A stretch of DNA of 64,000 nucleotides, taken from assembly GCF_003286085.1 (NCBI RefSeq), contig NW_020825343.1, positions 372,001 through 436,000 on the forward strand, in the 5' to 3' direction. This DNA is from Drosophila persimilis (lineage: Eukaryota > Arthropoda > Insecta > Diptera > Drosophilidae). Positions 10,856-20,890 of this stretch are shown here, in pieces. Numbering within the stretch: position 1 is the first letter of the stretch; every line of letters starts with the position of its first letter. A program made the position numbers and the translations under genes. The notes below the pieces were generated by a model. That model saw only the letters and a list, made by a program, of their open reading frames with translations. It searched no databases and was not told where the DNA came from.

Positions 10856-13392
10856 ATGCCGCGAACCAAAGTAATTTTTGCCAAATGTATACTTATTGTG
10901 AGCTTATACTAAATGATTTCCTGCATTTTTAGAAGATTTATTGGAGTCCTGATGCCATCAAAATGCTTATGAAGCTGTACAAGGAGCATCCACACCTGTA
11001 CGACGCGAAGAACGGTCAGTACTTCAACAAAGATTGCCGCGCCGAGGCTTTTCAGCAGATTGTGCTGGAAATGAGGAAAATATACGAATGTATACTGACT
11101 ACAGACGTGAAAACCAAAATTTGCACACTGAGGAGCCAGTACCTAAGCTATTTGAAAAAGGAGAAGAACTACATTAAAAGTGGTATAGAAAAACCGAATT
11201 GGGTGCACTGTGTGGAGTTCCTTAGACCATTTCTGAAGCCGACCGAACGGCAGGAAACTCTAGACGTTGATGTGAGTATAGTTCGGGATCTTGTGTGCTC
11301 CAAATGCTGTTATTTTATTCTCTAAATTACACTCAGATAAAACCGGAAGCTGACTCTGACGTTCCCAACTGTTTAAGCAATGATGAAAGTGAAGCTGGTT
11401 CTTCCTTCGACCCACTCTTGACCTCGCCCAACGATAAGCTAGACATCATTAGGCCCAAGGCAAGTATTTCTGATATTCTATGTGCATTTATTGATGAACA
11501 ATTACGTTTTTAGAAGATTCTTTGGAGCCCAGAGGCCATCAGAATGCTGATTGAGCTGTACGAGAAGCGCCCGAATTTATATGACGCCAAGAACGCTCAG
11601 TATCGCAACAAACGATTACGGGCCAAATCATTGCGGCAGATTGTGAAGGAAATGAGAAAAATATACGAATCCATAGACACAACAGACATCAAAAATAAGA
11701 TTGGAACATTGAGGAGCCAATATTTGGTCCATTTGAAGAATGAGGCAAACTACAATAAAAGTGGCATGGAAACGCATGAGAGGATGGCGCCATTCTGTGT
11801 GAAATACATAGAGTTCCTCAAGCCACATCTAAGGTTTTCTGAAAGTCAGAGAGCTTCAGAGTCTGATGTGAGTATTTCACGCGATCTATGTACTCGCATG
11901 TTGCATTTATTCTCTTCCGATAAAGACAAATCCCACTGAGATAAAACCTGAAGCTGGCATTGAGCTGCCAAGCTGTTTAGGCAATGATCAACATCAGATA
12001 GACATACACGAGACTGAGATAAAACCAGAAACTGAGGAGCTTGCAAACTCTTTGAGGGATGATGAAAGTGAAAGTGATTCTTCGTTGGAACCAAACGATA
12101 TGCTAAAAACCAAAAAGACCAAGGCAAGTATTTGATAGCATTTGGAAATGTTTATACATTGGCTTATCCGCATATTTAGAAGATTCGTTGGCACCCCGAA
12201 GCCATCATAGTGCTTATCACGCTATACGAGAGCCGCCCAAACTTGTATGACCCGCAGTACGACGGCTACCGCTCCAAACAGGAAAGGGCGAAGTCTTTGC
12301 AGCAGATCGTCAAGGAGATGAGAAAAATATACGACTGCATAGACACGGCAGACATTAAAAATAAGTTCAACACTTTAAGGAGCCAATACCTGGCCCATTT
12401 GAAGAAGGAGGCCAACTGCACGACATGGGGCATTTGCACGCGTGTGCCCTTCTGGGTTGAATACATACAGTTCCTGAAGCCCTTTGTAAAATGGTCCGAC
12501 GAGCAGACTGATGTGAGTGTTTCTCGCGTTTTGGAATATTCCAAAATCTCTATAAATATGGCATTTATTCTCTTCCGATAAAGGAGATAAAACCAGAAAC
12601 GGACTTCGGATGTCCAAGCTTTTCAAACGACTATGAAAGTGACACTAATTCCTCCTTCGATCCACTATTGAGCAGCACAAACAATCTGCTGGACATCATT
12701 CAGGCCAAGGACATTCGTTGGGGACCCGACGACATCAGAAAACTCATAAAGCTGTACGAGCGATGCCCAAACCTATATGATCCGAGCAACGATCAGTATC
12801 GAAATAAAAGCATGCGAGCCCACTCGTTTCAGCATATCGTAAGGGAAATGAGATCCATTCACGACCGCTTAGACATAGCAGACATCAACAACAAAATTGC
12901 CGCCTTGAGGAGCCAATACCTGTGTTATTTGAAGCAGGAGGAGATCCACAGTAAAAGTGGTACGGTCATGACCACGACGTCCAGACCATTCTGGGTGGCA
13001 TACATAAAGTTCCTCAAGCCATTTCTCCAGCTATCTGCAGAGCAAAGTTCTTTGGACTACGACATGAATGTGAGTGAAACAATGCTCGTTCTTACATATG
13101 TGTTCTAAATGTATTATTTCTGCAGAATCAAACGCAAGCAGAAACTGACTCAGAGGTGCCGTGCTATTTAAGCGAGATTCAAAGTGGACCCACTCCCTCG
13201 ATCGATCCGCTCTTGGAGACTTTGGAGGATGGTGTGGATAGCACGCGAGTGAACAACAAACGCAAGTTCAAAGCAGACGTAGAGGCATTCGGAGAGCTAA
13301 TAAAAGCCGAAATGGAACAAATTGAAGATCCCAGCAAGCGCCGAGCCCTACGCATGAAGCTGTTGAAAGTTATAGCCGAAGGCGAGGACTAA
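10856..13392 (+). CDS. Four-MADF-domain protein with BESS-like tail
   Basis: MADF domains are Myb/SANT-like DNA-binding domains expanded in flies; MADF-BESS proteins are nuclear regulators. Exons: 10856-10870, 10933-11271, 11337-11459, 11514-11867, 11941-12123, 12180-12512, 12587 (or 12584)-13069 and 13126-13392; all keep frame, giving 698 residues. MADF copies lie at about residues 6-118, 160-277, 339-449 and 491-605. Each has the pattern 'W-x-P-[DE]-[AD]-I..L..LY...P.LYD..N..Y..K..RA.[SA][FL].QIV.EMR' and 'LRSQYL..LK'. Between copies are acidic linkers starting 'IKPE'. The C-terminus ('EDPSKRRALRMKLLKVIAEG') resembles a BESS motif. Two introns use GC-AG splice sites (donors at 11460 and 12124). 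No specific orthologue is recognised. Confidence 0.85.
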
Positions 13393-14197
13393 AATATGTC
13401 AAACTCTACCACAAAATCTCTTCTGTACTTGCCCGCCCGTTATCGTTTCACAGAGACATAAGAAAATATAGTTATTATAATTTCTAGATATTTTAGTCAC
13501 ATTTAATGTTTTATTTAATAGTAAAAAGTCAATTATTTAGAGCTGGGTGATGTATCTGATTTATATAAATGTAGCCTTTACCATATAGTATACCATATGC
13601 ACTACCGCGCCAAAGACCGTTTTACAAACATTTACAAAAATATCTTGTATTGCATTTTGTCTTTCGATAAGATTAATAAACTCTATTACGTAAAATATGT
13701 ATGTGTGTGTTTGTCATTTGTTTGTTCCGTGACCGGAAACTGAATTTTGTGCAAAAGTATTTCAGTATTTCAGGGTTTACTTTACGTATAAGTACATTAA
13801 GATTCGTTATACATATTTCTGTCAGTGGAGTGGAGGATGTGCATTGGATTGGATTCGATTGGAGCAGCGTTCAATATATGTACAAATATTTTTTTTAAAG
13901 CTATCATTCGCGTGTGTGTGTGTGTGGGGCGTGCCATCAAGAACATATACTAGCAAACAAGAAAGAAATCGTCGTTAAGGATGCGTTGAGCAATTTAGCA
14001 AGTATTAGCGTTTGTTTAAATGGAAGCATTGGCTCGTTTCGTTTCGTTTTGTTTTGTGTTGTTTTGTTTCATTTCATTTCATGCGCTTTCGCTTTCGCTT
14101 CCGCTTTTGGAATCCAAATGACATTACTACAATTAAATAAATAAAGGCAAAACGCTTGCTTAAATTAAAAGCATTACACGTTGGCACGCGCCTAGGC
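13393..14197. other. Convergent 3' UTRs of the MADF and LITAF genes
   Basis: Non-coding space between two converging genes. An AATAAA at about 13675 can serve the MADF gene. A TG run (about 13911-13926) and a pyrimidine-rich stretch of TTTCG/TTTTG/TTTCA units (about 14035-14105) lie on the LITAF side. Confidence 0.4.
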
Positions 14198-14663
14198 CTA
14201 TCGGCGGAAGCGGCCCAAATACGCCTTGCAGTTGGGGCACGTGTGATGGACATCCATGCAGTCGTCGATGCAGCAAGGTATCAGGCAGCATCCCAACCAG
14301 CATCTGAAGACAGGAATGGAGGGCATGAGCATTTCAGAGGCTTTACAATGCAATCACATTCACAATCACTTACCCCAGCAGTGCAATCACAAACCCAGAC
14401 AAATAGGCAATCATGCCGGGCTCAGTTCGTGTGGTCGTCTCAATCTCGGCATGGCATGACGGACAGATCATATGCGTCGATGTGCGGCTAATGGGTACCA
14501 CTGTGGTCACAATCGTGGCATTTCCGGCGGTGGCGGGCGCCACCACGGGAGTGTACGGGCCCACTGGCTTCACGCCGCCCACTGCCTCCTGGTACGACGG
14601 CGGTGCAGATGGCGGCGGCACATACGTGAACTGGGGTGGTGCATTGCCCGTCGACTTGCTCAT
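14198..14663 (-). CDS. LITAF-domain (LPS-induced TNF factor-like) small membrane-associated protein
   Basis: LITAF/SIMPLE-like proteins sit on the cytosolic face of late endosomes and lysosomes through a zinc-binding domain with an embedded hydrophobic helix. Exon 1 is 14663-14374 and exon 2 is 14303-14198, with a 70-nt GT-AG intron, giving 131 residues. The N-terminus is Pro-rich with a PSAP-like '[11 protein letters not shown]', which includes a PPSY motif. The LITAF domain follows: '[18 protein letters not shown]', a hydrophobic stretch '[20 protein letters not shown]', a Cys-rich turn, and the closing '[13 protein letters not shown]'. Both CPxC pairs that bind zinc are present. Flies have many LITAF paralogues, so no symbol is given. 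Confidence 0.9.
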
Positions 14664-17024
14664 TGTGTTAGGCTAGTAAATGCACTTAGCGTTGAAATAA
14701 CTGAAAGCAAGAAGGGTTCGCTTCATTATTGTACTTGTAAGGCATTTCAGAGGTTAATTCACGCGTAAGGTAAACATCGAAGATATATATGTAGCTGAAA
14801 ATAGCACGGCAGCATCCACTGCCCCGCCATGAGTCACAACATTTCTCGTCTTTTGGCACGCATTCTAATGTATATTCACAGAGAAAGAGAGAGCGAGAGA
14901 GAGCACAACGCAAATGAGATTCTCCTTCAGAACGAAATCCCCGACATGCGTCGGAGCCCATACCCTGCCGCGTAGCTCTGTCAATTAGCAATTGAAATTC
15001 CATTGACAGACATGCAATTGAGGGCAATAATCAAACGGAGCTTGCCACTGTCGGTACGGACCGGACTCTGTTGGAGGAGCAAGGGCTGATAAGATATGGT
15101 AAATGGAATTGACACGATCACTCAAGACAACAAACGCCCCACCGCTTGGCCCCCTCTCAGACAGTGTCGTGTCCCTCTTTCTGTCTCTGCCAACTTTCAC
15201 CAGTCACACTGGGTGCTGTGCTATTCCAAATGTACATACGTACATACATATGTACATATGTACGACTGCAGACGGAAGTAATGCAGTTGCTGTAAACCAG
15301 ATATGATGTTACTTATATCTTGGCCAGAACGCCCAACCACAACCTGCTGCCTGTTGGTGCCGCACAGCGGAAATTATTATAGAATTCAATGCTGATTTCC
15401 GTCTGAGATGTGTGGGCCCTCAATGCAAAATGAATGAATCAGGCAGTACTGCAGCTATGATTTGAGTTATATTTCATGATTGAAACTCCCTGTGGCCAAG
15501 CCTATTTGGAGATTATTACTGTACAAAAACTTCCAGACATCCCAGACATCAACAGCAGATGCAGGCTTGCGTCAGCTTTCAGTCTCAGTGTCAGCTGGCA
15601 TTATCTGAAAAGCTTAGACGGATCTTTGCCTTGGAAATGCGATAACCTCATGATATTTAAGCGCAAGCTTGAATGTGAAATATGTACCTCAAAGTTCCAG
15701 ATAATGAAATTAAATCCACCAAATAATTTCTGACATCACACTTTTCAAGGAAGATTTTTCCAGTTTTCAGCTAGAGGTATATAGGATCTTTGATCGAGAG
15801 ATAACTATAATACCCTCCTCTTCTAGGGTATATTTTAATTAAATTCTGTGTGCTCTGTGTGTGTACAAATTGTGCACAAGGTCTTCTTCTCTTCTCATCA
15901 TCGTTTAGTGTGTTTCCCAATCGGACGGGATTTGAAATAAGGCCTTAATGTGGATTTAATTTTAGCATTTGTTTTAATTTCAGACACTGCTTACGTGTTA
16001 GGCCATGCCCTGGGTGAACTATAGAAATGGATGGGCATGGGATGTGACTCAATTAAATAAGCTGTTTGCCACTTGCAGGCCAAGGATAATTGGGGGAAAT
16101 TATAATTAAATGAATGATAAATTGCACAGAATGCAATTATTTTCAATGGAGTACGGGGACGACCTTGCGTACGCCCTTTGAAACAAACCCGCTTTGTGGA
16201 CACAGGGAGCCAGACATCAACAGTTGGGAAAACAACATCAACTCGATTGGTATTGTATGGGGCTGTATGTGACTACTTCCCTCCTCCCTCCCTGCCCAAA
16301 CACATTATCTTCGGAACAGATGTTACTGACTGATGCTAGAGATGACGTAGTCGCACCAAGAATAGACACCGTCAGGGTCGGAGGAGGGGCGGCAGAGTAC
16401 AACAAGAATGAAGGCGGCTCTGCTCTGGGTGTGAGTTGATGGACAGCATTGCCACATTCTTTGCCATTTGCGGGGGTGCAGGTGGCCAAGGGAAAGGGAA
16501 AGGGCTTGCGTGTCGCTGCAGCTAAAAACACTTCAACGTACGAGAATATGTGTGCTTTATTGCACTTAAGAGCCTTGGATTACTAAGCCATATACTCCCT
16601 CCCGTATATCGTGACGCCAGCCAATTTAATTTGCGCTAATTTTTAATGTATATTTTTGTACGCGGGCGCACACTAACCAAAAACAACACACACACACACG
16701 GCACACACTTAGTATTATTGGTTCAAAGCAGATCAGTGCATTGGTATGGGTATATGTATGATTGTGTATCTAAATATTTGTACATGTATTTGGGAATGTA
16801 TCTTTATCTGCGATGTATGTTGATCTGTTGATATCCAATTTTAATTTTGATGTAGTTCACTTATTTGCACAGCCTTTGTTGTGGCAACTAAAAAAAATGT
16901 ATGCTACGTCGCCATGGAAACACATTTATTCGCAAATTTTGTTTTGAAAACGATCATTACCTCGAAATAGCAAATTGTAGCAACGTTTTTTGACGCGTTT
17001 CTTTTATGAAGTGGGACCGCGGAT
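14664..17024. other. Non-coding region upstream of the LITAF gene
   Basis: No gene is supported here. The left part should contain the LITAF promoter and 5' UTR. A GA-rich run (about 14880-14905, GAGA-factor-like) and a TACATACGTACATACATATG-type run at about 15232-15262 are present. The rest is unremarkable AT-rich sequence. Confidence 0.35.
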
Positions 17025-18060
17025 TTATCGTTCAAATATACCGTTCGACCCTCAGAAATATACCAAAACATAGCGTCTCATATTTTAAAAAATACTGTAA
17101 ATATACTGACGAATTCAAGTTCTATTACACATATTCCTAGATTTTGATATTCCGTCGAATATTACTAGCTATCTAGATCTCTCAGGCCTGCCCACATAAT
17201 TTTATCCGATTAATGAATTTATTTTCTACTTGACTGGCTCATTTTAAATACTTGACTTTGATTTTTTTTGCGTCAATTCCTCAAGAACGATATATGTAGC
17301 GTCTCGTAGGATGAAAAACCGAACTTAGCCCACTTAAGTCCCTTTTTTTTAAATAGTTCAACTACTTGAGATAAATGGCGGAAAATATTAACGATTGTAA
17401 GTCCTTCTTGTAGATTCATGCAATCTTTCCTCTGAACTTGAAAATTAATAAATTAAATTTAAATACTCCCTTGGCTTATAATAGGTTAATCGTTCTCCGT
17501 CAAGGATTGGAAACCATATTGCTCAATTTTGATATTCCGTCGAATATTACTAGCTAGATAGAACATTTAGCCATGCCCACATAGCTTAATCTGATTAATT
17601 GACCCATTTTCTGCTTTACTGGCTTATTTTAAACATATGCTTTTGTTTAATTTTTTGTTTTAAAAAAAAAAAAAAAAAACGAAAGTGGATATTCGTTCTT
17701 ATTGGTCAATTTGTATATTCCGTCAAAACTTACTAGCTTGGTAGAACTTGAAAGAAGCTTGATATATTGATGAATCATTTTTCTACTTAACTGGCTTATC
17801 CTAAATACTTGCTTTTATTGGATTTTGTCTAAAAAAAGTTTTAGCACAATAGGGCAAACAAAGAAACGAAAGAGGATAATCGTTCATATTGATAAATTTT
17901 TATGAATTGATTAATGCTGGCTTACTAAAACCCTTAGTTCTGCCGACATAATGTTAAGCCATTGATGAATAAATTTTCTACAAGATTGGCTAGTTTTTTG
18001 TCATTGCTTTTATTGTATTTTGACTAAAACAAGGTTTAAACAAAAAATTTCAACAAAACA
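17025..18060 (-). repeat. Cluster of decayed dispersed-repeat copies
   Basis: At least two recognisable and two more decayed units lie head to tail. Diagnostic phrases recur: 'TTTTGATATTCCGTCGAATA' (about 17141 and 17527), 'TTACTAGCT' (17162, 17548, 17730), 'CATTTTCT-CTT-ACTGGCT-ATTTTAAA' variants (17216, 17608, 17788, 17970), 'CTTAGCCCACTTAAGTCCC' (about 17323), and 'TCTCCGTCAAGGATTG' (about 17494). The same phrases occur in the copy at 9354-9720. The Motif-1 sequence near 17045 is mutated. There is no coding capacity. Confidence 0.7.
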
Positions 18061-18519
18061 AAACAAAAACAGTCGCAATGTGGCTTGTATTTGAAGACAT
18101 CTTGCGTGTAAGCAGTAGTATATGTAGGTCTTTGTGTACTCTATTTCGTGAATTTAATATGAAGATGACATGAAGATAAAACTTAATTAATAAAGCCGTT
18201 TCTCAAATTGATATGTTTTATACATATTCATACATTAGTATCATGTGTGTATATATATCAAAATCCCAATACCATTTCTTGGTCTCTGAAAAAAGAAAGT
18301 GAACTGCAAAATATCGTTGTTATAGCTTCAAAACATAGACTAAATTTACTCAATTCTATAATGTCTAATATACCTCTACACTCGTGTACAGGAAGCTAAT
18401 CATATGCAGGTGAAACATATTGTGTTCGTCTTTTTAAGTAAAGATGAAGAATGTGATGGATCAACAAGAATAAATATAATTATGTGACATTATTTTCCGC
18501 GGCTTATCTCGAGCTGTTA

Positions 18520-18640
18520 TCCTGTTTAAATAAGGGCGGTTTAAATTGACTTAGTTCGTTTTTTCATCGGTATATTTACGGTATTTTTTGAAAACGTTAT
18601 ATTTCAGAGGGTCTTCCTGCAACGGGAAAATGAGTCCTAG
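18520..18640 (+). repeat. Dispersed promoter-motif repeat, decayed copy
   Basis: Contains 'CTTAGTTCGTTTTTTCATCG' directly followed by 'GTATATTTACGGTATTTTTT', matching the copies at 37500-37645 and 9354-9720, then a broken Motif-6/Motif-1 part ('TATATTTCAGAGGGTC'). No gene start is seen nearby, so this copy is probably inactive. Confidence 0.6.
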
Positions 18641-19189
18641 TTTTGAATGAGCTATGGAAAGGTATGGACAACAAACAAAAATTGCAAAGCTCGTACGAAC
18701 ATCACCCTGTCGGTTTTTGTCGAACAATATACCTTGAACACCAAATCTGCTTTTAGTCTCCAAGTTATGTTAGGCCAAAGGGGTTAATTTTACCTTGCCT
18801 GCGTTGCCTTTTCGCGGCCGTGTTGCCTATTGTCCATACCCTCTTTTTACTCAGAAATTCTGTTAATATGTAGCAAATGTGTAGTTACCGTTGAGTTTAA
18901 AAGCCGAAAGCTGTAGACATGTGGTACTATAATTGGTATTGATAAGTTACTTTTAGTTTTTATTTGATATAGACCACATATAATATTTCTGTATAAACTT
19001 ATTTTTTCATGTGGTTGGGAGCCTTTTACCACAGGTTGAAGTATATCATACATTACCGAAACTGGTTTTGGTAACTATAACGGTTTTAATACGGAACGAC
19101 GCGATTTTTGTCAATGAAAATCGGCAAAAATGCATTGCATTTTATCGTTCAAGAAGTTCAAGAAATTTAAAATTTTTGTATCGATTCTT

Positions 19190-19259
19190 TTTTTACATTT
19201 GATCGATTTCAGCTGAGAAAATCAGCTGATTTTTTTTACACTTTATCGATTTCAGCTGA
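19190..19259. repeat. Two tandem 43-bp units
   Basis: A unit ending in 'ATCGATTTCAGCTGA' occurs at about 19190-19216 and again at 19233-19259, each preceded by 'TTTTACA-TTT'. The spacer holds one more 'TCAGCTGA'. The repeated CAGCTG E-box could bind bHLH factors; nothing else is known. Confidence 0.6.
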
Positions 19260-19739
19260 ATTTATTTTCTTGCCACCATGTCTAGCTCACACTCTTTGCA
19301 AATTGTATACTTTTCATAGTATTTTCCAGTATATTTTAAGTCGCGTTATCGACTCACCCTCTTGTCCAATCCACCAATGTAGACATCGTGTAGAAATGCC
19401 ATTTAGAGCCATGTCCCAGGCCACATCGAATAATTCGTGATCAGCATCGAATTTCTAATTGTTTGCCATCAAAATCTTAATTTTTTAAAAAATGTCCGAA
19501 AAAAGGCATGTACAAAAATTGAGGTTTTTCACAATGGCGCTTCAATGAAAAAAAACGGGCAAACATTTTTGAAACGTCCACATTTCCCCTTCAGATGTCG
19601 CCTTTGGTAATTCATACGTAGCAAACGTGTAGTCAGCGTGTAGTTACCATGTAAGGACATGAATTTAGTGGAAATCGTTGTTGAGTGTTTTTGCTTAAAC
19701 CTTATTTTATAAGCAATACAATTAAAATGAAAACTTAAG

Positions 19740-19945
19740 TTTAACCAGTCTTGTAGGTAATTGATTTAATAATTGGATACAACTATGAGTTCAGAGTTGA
19801 GTGTGTTAGCTAGCTGGTAATATTCAACCGAACATCAAAAACGAGGAATATAATGGAACTTGAGTATAAGTAATTCGTCGGTATATTTACGGTATATTTG
19901 AAAATTTGTGACGTAGCTCGGTATATTTCTGCAGAACAGCGCGTC
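19740..19945 (+). repeat. Dispersed promoter-motif repeat upstream of Tgi
   Basis: Matches the copy upstream of Liprin-beta over about 200 bp: 'TCTTGTAG', 'ATAATTGGATACA', 'GAGGAATAT-AAT-GAACTTGA', then 'AATTCGTCGGTATATTTACG' and Motif-6 'CGGTATATTTCTG'. The Motif-1 part is degraded ('CAGAACAGCGCG'). It lies about 0.95 kb before the first Tgi coding exon, on the same strand, where a promoter would be expected. Confidence 0.65.
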
Positions 19946-20890
19946 GTCGAAGAAAACAAGATAAATTTCACTCGTTTTTAATTTAAGTGTATTTCACGGT
20001 GAAACGAAATCAAAGCAAACAATTTGCACCTATTGAGATTTAAGTCGTACCGAAAGTAACTAAAACAACCACCAAATAGTGCTGTGCCAATATAAACCTC
20101 AAAGAAATCGATTCACTGCCTTCGATATACTCTTTGGCCACGAAAACAGCTGAAACATTGCGTTACAACAACAGTTTGGAGGCGTCCCAAGGCAAAAGGT
20201 AAAGACTGCTGCTGCCAGACGATTGGATTTTGGATTTTGTATGGTTTTGGTAACTGCTGGTGCTGCTGCAGCAGATGCTGGCCTGGGCCTGGGCCTGGCC
20301 TGCTTGGCAACAATATGGCATTTGTCAGTGATTTCGTTTGCTGACTGCTGTACTTGGTCATTGCCAAAATTTTCGGCTGCCCCCGTTCCCGTCGCCGTCG
20401 CCGATGCCGTTGCCATTGCTGTTGCCGTGCTCGTCGACGTCTTCCAAACCTGTCCCAACTGCATCGTGCTTGTGCCGCCCTCCCTTCGCCCCCCTCCTGT
20501 GTGCAACATATGAAAACTGTTTGGTTTGGCAGCAGGATTTCGCCTTACTTGTTCCGAAGTCCGAAGTCAGTCAGAGAGTCAGAAGCGGTGGCGGCGGCGG
20601 GCAAGCGTCAGCGTCAGTGTCTTTGTTCAGTTGTTCGTTCCATTTACATATATGCCAATGCAGCCAGGCTCCGGCACCGCGATATATCCAGTTTGTGGTG
20701 CAGAGATATGTATGCGTACGAGTAGTATAATGCACAGATATCTGGCGGCACAGCGGCGCTGTGTGCTACGTACGTACGAGTGTGTGTATGCTCATGGTCA
20801 ATTTCTTTGCATTTTCAGTGTGAAACTCATGCGGTGCAGATCGAGTCGGAGCAACAACAGCAGCAGCCCACGTTCATAGACTCCGCCGAC

